Source of the DNA: Chloroflexota bacterium
GTDB lineage: Bacteria; Chloroflexota; Dehalococcoidia; Plut-88900
Direction: 5' to 3'
Length of the DNA stretch: 9,204 bases
NCBI GenBank assembly: GCA_022566235.1
Contig: JADFJI010000060.1
Coordinates: forward strand, 1-9,204
The notes below the pieces were generated by a model that saw only the letters and a program-made list of their open reading frames with translations, was not told the DNA's origin and made no database searches. The translations under genes and the position numbers were made by a program. Positions 6,066 to 9,204 of the stretch are shown piece after piece. How positions within the stretch are numbered: the stretch's first letter is position 1; every line of letters begins with the position of its first letter.

Positions 6066-7229
6066 ATGAAGATCCACGAATACCAGGCCAAGACCCTGCT
6101 GGCCCAGTACAGGGTCCCCGTGCCCCCGGGCCGGGTGGCGGGCACGCCACAGGAGGCGGCCGAGGTTGCCAGAGAGGTGGGGGGCAGGGTGGTGATCAAG
6201 GCCCAGGTCCATGCGGGAGGAAGGGGCAAGGCCGGGGGCATCAGGCTGGCCGATTCCCCAGAGGAGGCTGAAAAGATAGCCGGCGAGATGCTGGGCAGCC
6301 GCCTGGTCACCCACCAGACCTCGGCCGAAGGGGCTCCAGTGAATAAGGTCCTGGTCGAAAAGGCAGTCCAGGCCCCGAAGGAGCTGTATTTAGGCATAGT
6401 CATCGATGGCTCGGCCCAGATGCCCGTGGTGATGGCCAGTGAGGCGGGCGGCATGGAGATAGAGGAGGTGGCCGCCACTACCCCGGAGAAGATCATCAAG
6501 GAGTACGTAGACCCCGTCATCGGCTTCCAGCCATTTCAGGGGCGCAGACTCGCCTCTGGCATCGGGCTGGAGGGTAAGCAGGTCAGGCCCGCCGTGGCCA
6601 TCATCTCGGGTCTGTGCAAGCTAATGCAGGAGAAGGGTTGCAGCTTGGTGGAGATCAATCCCCTGGTTGTGACCGAAGACGGCGAGCTGCTGGCCCTGGA
6701 CGCCAAGGTGAACTTCGACGACGAAGCCCTGTTCCGGCATCCCGAGCTCCAGGAGCTTCGTGACGATTCCCAGGAAGACCCCCTGGATGTAAAGGCGAGA
6801 GAATATGACATCAACTACATCAAGCTGGACGGCGATGTCGGGTGTATGGTGAACGGTGCAGGGCTTGCCATGGCCACCATGGACATCATCAAGATCATGG
6901 GCGCATCGCCGGCCAACTTCCTGGACGTAGGGGGTGGGGCCAACGAGGAGAAGATCTCCCAGGCCTTCAAGCTCCTGGTTTCCGATCCCAAGGTGAAGAG
7001 GGTGCTGGTGAACATCTTCGGGGGCATACTCCGTTGCGATGTGGCCGCCCGGGGAATCGTGGCCGGGGCTAGGGAAGTCGCAGTAGACATTCCCGTGGTG
7101 GTCCGCATGAGAGGAACCAACGTTGATGAGGGGTGGAAGATCCTGGAGGAATCGGGCCTCGATATCTCCTTCGCATCAAACCTGAAGGACGCCGCCGAAA
7201 AGGTGGTAGCGGCCCGGCAAGCCAGTTAG
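6066..7229 (+). CDS. sucC: Succinyl-CoA ligase [ADP-forming] beta subunit
   Basis: The beta subunit supplies the nucleotide-binding and phosphoryl-transfer half of succinyl-CoA synthetase (succinyl-CoA + ADP/GDP + Pi to succinate + ATP/GTP + CoA), the substrate-level phosphorylation step of the TCA cycle; it works in the reverse direction in reductive pathways. At 387 aa it has normal family length. The N-terminal ATP-grasp domain begins MKIHEYQAKTLL, with K45 and the glycine-rich loop GGRGKAGG at 51-58. The Mg-binding E-I-N-P-L is at 196-200. The C-terminal CoA-ligase domain has FLDVGGGAN and the N-I-F-G-G-I motif at 316-321. One variation: the usual R-x-E-G-T-N-V loop reads MRGTNVDEG. A good Shine-Dalgarno (GGAG, 6057-6060) precedes the ATG. 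The stop lies 7 nt before sucD, so the two genes form an operon. Confidence 0.97.
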   Translation: MKIHEYQAKTLLAQYRVPVPPGRVAGTPQEAAEVAREVGGRVVIKAQVHAGGRGKAGGIRLADSPEEAEKIAGEMLGSRLVTHQTSAEGAPVNKVLVEKAVQAPKELYLGIVIDGSAQMPVVMASEAGGMEIEEVAATTPEKIIKEYVDPVIGFQPFQGRRLASGIGLEGKQVRPAVAIISGLCKLMQEKGCSLVEINPLVVTEDGELLALDAKVNFDDEALFRHPELQELRDDSQEDPLDVKAREYDINYIKLDGDVGCMVNGAGLAMATMDIIKIMGASPANFLDVGGGANEEKISQAFKLLVSDPKVKRVLVNIFGGILRCDVAARGIVAGAREVAVDIPVVVRMRGTNVDEGWKILEESGLDISFASNLKDAAEKVVAARQAS

Positions 7230-7236
7230 GGATATC

Positions 7237-8115
7237 ATGAGCATTTTAGTAGACAAGAACACCCGTCTCCTGGTCCAGGGCATCACCGGCAGAGACGGCA
7301 GCTTTCACGCCATGCGGTGCAGGGAATACGGTACGGACCTGGTGGCCGGGGTGACCCCGGGCAAGGGTGGTACCGATGTCGAAGGGGTCCCGGTGTACGA
7401 CTCGGTTCAAAGGGCGGTAGCCGAGACCGGGGCCAATGTGGCCCTGATCTTCGTACCTGCGCCCTTCGCCGCCGACGCTATATTAGAGTCCGCTGATGCG
7501 GGTGTCCCCCTGATCATCGCCATCACCGAGGGAATCCCCGTGCTGGACATGGTGTCCGTGGCCCGATATCTAAAGGACAGGCCCGTCAGGTTGATCGGGC
7601 CCAACTGCCCCGGGGCCATATCGCCAGGCAGCAAGGCCAAGGTGGGGATAATGCCCGGAAACATACACAAGTCGGGCAGGGTAGGCATCGTCTCCCGGAG
7701 CGGCACCCTCACCTACGAAGCGGTTGCCCAGCTAACGGAACTGGGCATAGGCCAATCGACCTGCGTCGGCATCGGTGGCGATCCTATCGTCGGCACCGAC
7801 TTCGTCGGGATTCTGCGCCTGTTCCAGGAGGACGACGATACTGAAGCCATAGTGATGATAGGCGAGATCGGCGGCACCCGGGAGCAGGAGGCCGCGGCCT
7901 TCATCAAGACGAAGGTTACAAAGCCCGTTGTGGCCTTCATCGGTGGGGCGACAGCCCCACCGGGCCGGAGGATGGGCCACGCTGGCGCCATCATTACGGG
8001 TGAGGCGGCCACCGCTAAAGCGAAGGTGGAAGCCCTGCGGGACGCGGGCGCCGAGATCGCCCCCAGCCCCGCGGATATAGGCCTCACCATGCAGAGGGTG
8101 CTCCAGGGCCGCTAA
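7237..8115 (+). CDS. sucD: Succinyl-CoA ligase alpha subunit
   Basis: The alpha subunit binds CoA and carries the histidine that is transiently phosphorylated during succinyl-CoA/succinate conversion, in complex with SucC. At 292 aa it has the usual length. The N-terminal CoA-binding Rossmann domain shows QGITGRDGSFH (residues 14-24) and a GVTPGKGG loop. The central LIGPNCPG block is at about 119-126, and SRSGTLTYE follows. The active-site histidine is H248 in RRMGHAGAI, corresponding to the well-known phosphohistidine of E. coli SucD (His246). The ATG follows sucC by 7 nt, with AGGGA overlapping the sucC stop as ribosome-binding site, indicating translational coupling and equal expression of the subunits. 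No frame defects are seen, and no intrinsic terminator is obvious in the 114 bp before tRNA-Ala. Confidence 0.97.
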   Translation: MSILVDKNTRLLVQGITGRDGSFHAMRCREYGTDLVAGVTPGKGGTDVEGVPVYDSVQRAVAETGANVALIFVPAPFAADAILESADAGVPLIIAITEGIPVLDMVSVARYLKDRPVRLIGPNCPGAISPGSKAKVGIMPGNIHKSGRVGIVSRSGTLTYEAVAQLTELGIGQSTCVGIGGDPIVGTDFVGILRLFQEDDDTEAIVMIGEIGGTREQEAAAFIKTKVTKPVVAFIGGATAPPGRRMGHAGAIITGEAATAKAKVEALRDAGAEIAPSPADIGLTMQRVLQGR

Positions 8116-8176
8116 ACGAACGCCCGCGCCGTAGGTCTTAGACGGCCCTGACCCGGTGGAACCAAGGACCGCCAGG

Positions 8177-8205
8177 TTGAAAATGCCTTATCAGTCTGCT
8201 ATCGT
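8177..8205 (+). promoter_or_regulatory. Candidate sigma-70-type promoter for tRNA-Ala
   Basis: TTGAAA (8177-8182), a 17-nt spacer, and TATCGT (8200-8205) precede the tRNA, with a predicted start near 8212 and a leader of about 18 nt. Hexamer matches to consensus are moderate (five of six and four of six). The layout mirrors that at tRNA-Ser. Confidence 0.5.
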
Positions 8206-8229
8206 CTATTCCTTCACTACCCACCTCGT

Positions 8230-8305
8230 GGGGCTGTAGCTCAGCTGGGAGAGCACCTCAATGGCATTGAGGGGGTCAGGGGTTCGAGTCCCCTCAGCTC
8301 CACCA
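8230..8305 (+). tRNA. tRNA-Ala (anticodon GGC)
   Basis: The acceptor arm GGGGCTG (8230-8236) pairs with CAGCTCC (8295-8301) and includes a G-U pair at the third position, the classic alanine identity element G3:U70. Discriminator A and an encoded CCA (8303-8305) follow. The anticodon stem CCTCA/TGAGG exposes GGC at 8263-8265. The D arm (TAGCTCAGCTGGGAGAGC) and T arm (AGGGG-TTCGAGT-CCCCT) are canonical. Total length is 76 nt. Confidence 0.97.
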
Positions 8306-8332
8306 ATCTTGACTTTCCCACACCCAAATGTT

Positions 8333-8352
8333 GAGACCTTCTTTGAGGTCTC
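8333..8352 (+). terminator. Hairpin downstream of tRNA-Ala, possible terminator
   Basis: GAGACCT (8333-8339) and AGGTCTC (8346-8352) form a perfect 7-bp stem around a 6-nt loop, 28 nt after the tRNA. No T-run follows, so it may act in 3'-end processing or be incidental. Confidence 0.4.
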
Positions 8353-8383
8353 GCTAATCCCCCATTCCCAATCCTCGGACAGC

Positions 8384-8401
8384 ACTCGTTTTTGCACGAG
8401 T
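8384..8401. repeat. Second short hairpin after tRNA-Ala
   Basis: ACTCGT (8384-8389) and ACGAGT (8396-8401) form a 6-bp stem with a TTTTGC loop. There is no downstream T-tract. The rest of 8306-8588 shows no convincing gene; small frames there are composition artefacts. Confidence 0.3.
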
Positions 8402-8588
8402 AGTCTCCGCTCTCACCCGCGACTTTCTACAAGCCCTTCCATGGAACGATCTCCATTGTCGATCTCCGGGGATTCTTTTGGCGCTCATCCTTCCGGTACA
8501 CCTACGGACCTTCCACCTCTGAGAGATGCAGGAACACACTCTCGGTCAAAGTTAACCGACCCTAAAACGTCTGAGAAAGGGAAAGTTA

Positions 8589-9062
8589 ATGGCGAGGATT
8601 AAGTGTCCACGATGCGACAAGAAATTTCGGGGTGAGGGTGGTTTGAACTGGCATTTAAATCGGACCCATGAAGAGAATCAAAGGGCCAGGGAGATCGAAA
8701 TCCTGTCGGACGAGCCCCTCCAGCAGGATCCCCACGGCGATCAGCACGCGCCGCCCGTCGGAGATGTCGAGCATGAACTTCTCCCGCGCATGGCGCTCTT
8801 GGCCTCGCTCGCCACACGATCCGCGGCCACCGGGTCAGCAGGCGGCGCCGCGGAGTGTTTCGATTCTACCCCAGAGCTGGGGGCGGACGCGGCATTTCTT
8901 CCCGGCGGCAAGGACGGGTTCAGCGGTACAATTTGCCCAGGCGCCCGAGGATCGCTGATACCCCGGCGGGGTGAGCGAGCCCTTGGCGGATCTGGCTTAC
9001 GCTGCCGGGAGGTGGCGCAGCAGCCGCCCAGCCCTTCTAACGGGAGCCGCGGGAGGAGACTT
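8589..9062 (+). CDS. Small C2H2 zinc-finger protein, 3' end lost (open frame continues past 9062)
   Basis: Starts at ATG 8589 behind a GAAAGGG ribosome-binding site (8575-8581). The first 24 residues or so contain one clean C2H2 finger, C-P-R-C at residues 6-9 and H-x4-H at 22 and 27 (spacing C-x2-C-x12-H-x4-H), in a basic, lysine- and arginine-rich setting. Small one-finger proteins of this kind occur in Chloroflexota and may bind nucleic acid; the function is unknown. After about residue 38 (around nt 8700) the sequence becomes GC-rich with no recognisable protein character, yet no stop occurs. The frame passes straight through the ribosome-binding site and ATG of the next ORF at 9063 and off the window. 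I judge only the first ~110 bases to be genuine coding sequence of this gene; the rest probably reflects a junction. Confidence 0.55.
8655..8774 (-). CDS. Possible 5' end of a divergent gene, cut short
   Basis: On the reverse strand an ATG at 8774, preceded by GGGAGAAG, opens a 39-codon frame starting MLDISDGRRVLIAVGILLEG, with a hydrophobic stretch. A -10-like TAGAAT lies about 90 nt upstream (8868-8863 on this strand). The last ~16 codons overlap the antisense of the zinc-finger gene. If there is a junction near 8700, this could be the real N-terminus of a gene from the right-hand sequence; otherwise it is chance. I do not recognise the product. Confidence 0.2.
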   Translation of the reverse strand: MLDISDGRRVLIAVGILLEGLVRQDFDLPGPLILFMGPI

Positions 9063-9204
9063 ATGAACCGGCGTCAGTTCTTAACAGCGACGGCAGTGGC
9101 GGCATCCGGGGCGAAGGCCATGGCGGGCGCGTCATCGAGTTCGGCTGCGGGGGCGCCTGACTTCAGCGCCGTGCGCGGCGATTTTCCCAGAGCGAGAACG
9201 GCCG
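9063..9204 (+). CDS. Twin-arginine signal protein, 5' part only (possibly PLP-dependent class V aminotransferase)
   Basis: Runs off the right edge after 47 codons. A strong Shine-Dalgarno (GGAGG, 9052-9056) sits 6 nt before the ATG. The N-terminus MNRRQFLTATAVAASG is a Tat-type signal: R-R-x-F-L followed by a small, weakly hydrophobic alanine-rich region and likely processing before the APDFSAV segment. The product is therefore expected to be exported folded. The mature start, D-F-S-A-V-R-G-D-F-P-R-A, recalls how cysteine desulfurase-like (class V) aminotransferases begin (V-R-x-D-F-P); this is only a hint because no catalytic residue is in view. The same frame is open upstream to 8589, but the ribosome-binding site and signal peptide argue for starting here. 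Confidence 0.65.
   Translation, partial: MNRRQFLTATAVAASGAKAMAGASSSSAAGAPDFSAVRGDFPRARTA

Noticed and set aside
5721..6314. Long reverse-strand open frame (197 codons) with repeated PSPRGG peptides
   Set aside because: The peptide repetition comes from the 103-bp tandem DNA repeat, and the rest is antisense to sucC.
8206..8397. Reverse-strand ORF with GTRTPDPLNAIEVLSQLSYSPT
   Set aside because: Well-known artefact of translating the antisense of a tRNA, here tRNA-Ala.

Overview
The window is a stretch of ordinary bacterial chromosome, about 60% GC by eye, whose two ends look foreign to its middle. The central part (about 560 to 8700) carries housekeeping genes plus dense families of short nested intergenic repeats. 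From memory, these repeats resemble those scattered through Dehalococcoidia and SAR202-type Chloroflexota, so I infer such a genome, probably a metagenome-assembled one. The outermost pieces (1 to about 313, and about 8700 to 9204) have a different flavour. They hold a truncated short-chain dehydrogenase and a twin-arginine signal protein behind a strong Shine-Dalgarno, and remind me of Planctomycetes. I cannot prove either assignment without a search.

Layout. 1-313 (-): 3' part of an SDR gene that loses its cofactor motif at a stop. About 314-558: no recognisable gene. 502-1110 (+): C-terminal two thirds of a beta-class DNA methyltransferase lacking its catalytic motif. 1111-1746: repeat-rich intergenic region with nested palindromic elements. 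1747-3009 (+): serS. 3080-3166 (+): tRNA-Ser(UGA) with its own plausible promoter. 3233-4321 (+): Rossmann-fold protein of unknown function. 4436-5692 (+): MFS transporter. 5693-6065: intergenic with an imperfect 103-bp tandem duplication. 6066-7229 and 7237-8115 (+): sucC-sucD, a tight two-gene operon for succinyl-CoA ligase. 8230-8305 (+): tRNA-Ala(GGC), again with a promoter. 8589 onward (+): a C2H2 zinc-finger mini-protein whose frame never stops and runs into the twin-arginine ORF at 9063.

Together the clear genes serve translation (seryl-tRNA synthetase, tRNA-Ser, tRNA-Ala) and central metabolism (the substrate-level phosphorylation step of the TCA cycle). They sit beside one transporter and one unknown oxidoreductase-like protein. 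I see no defence island, CRISPR array, integrase, transposase or biosynthetic cluster, and no convincing undescribed multi-gene system. The points most worth a second look are the broken genes at both edges (chimeric assembly or real insertion), the nested repeats upstream of serS, and the unknown Rossmann protein.
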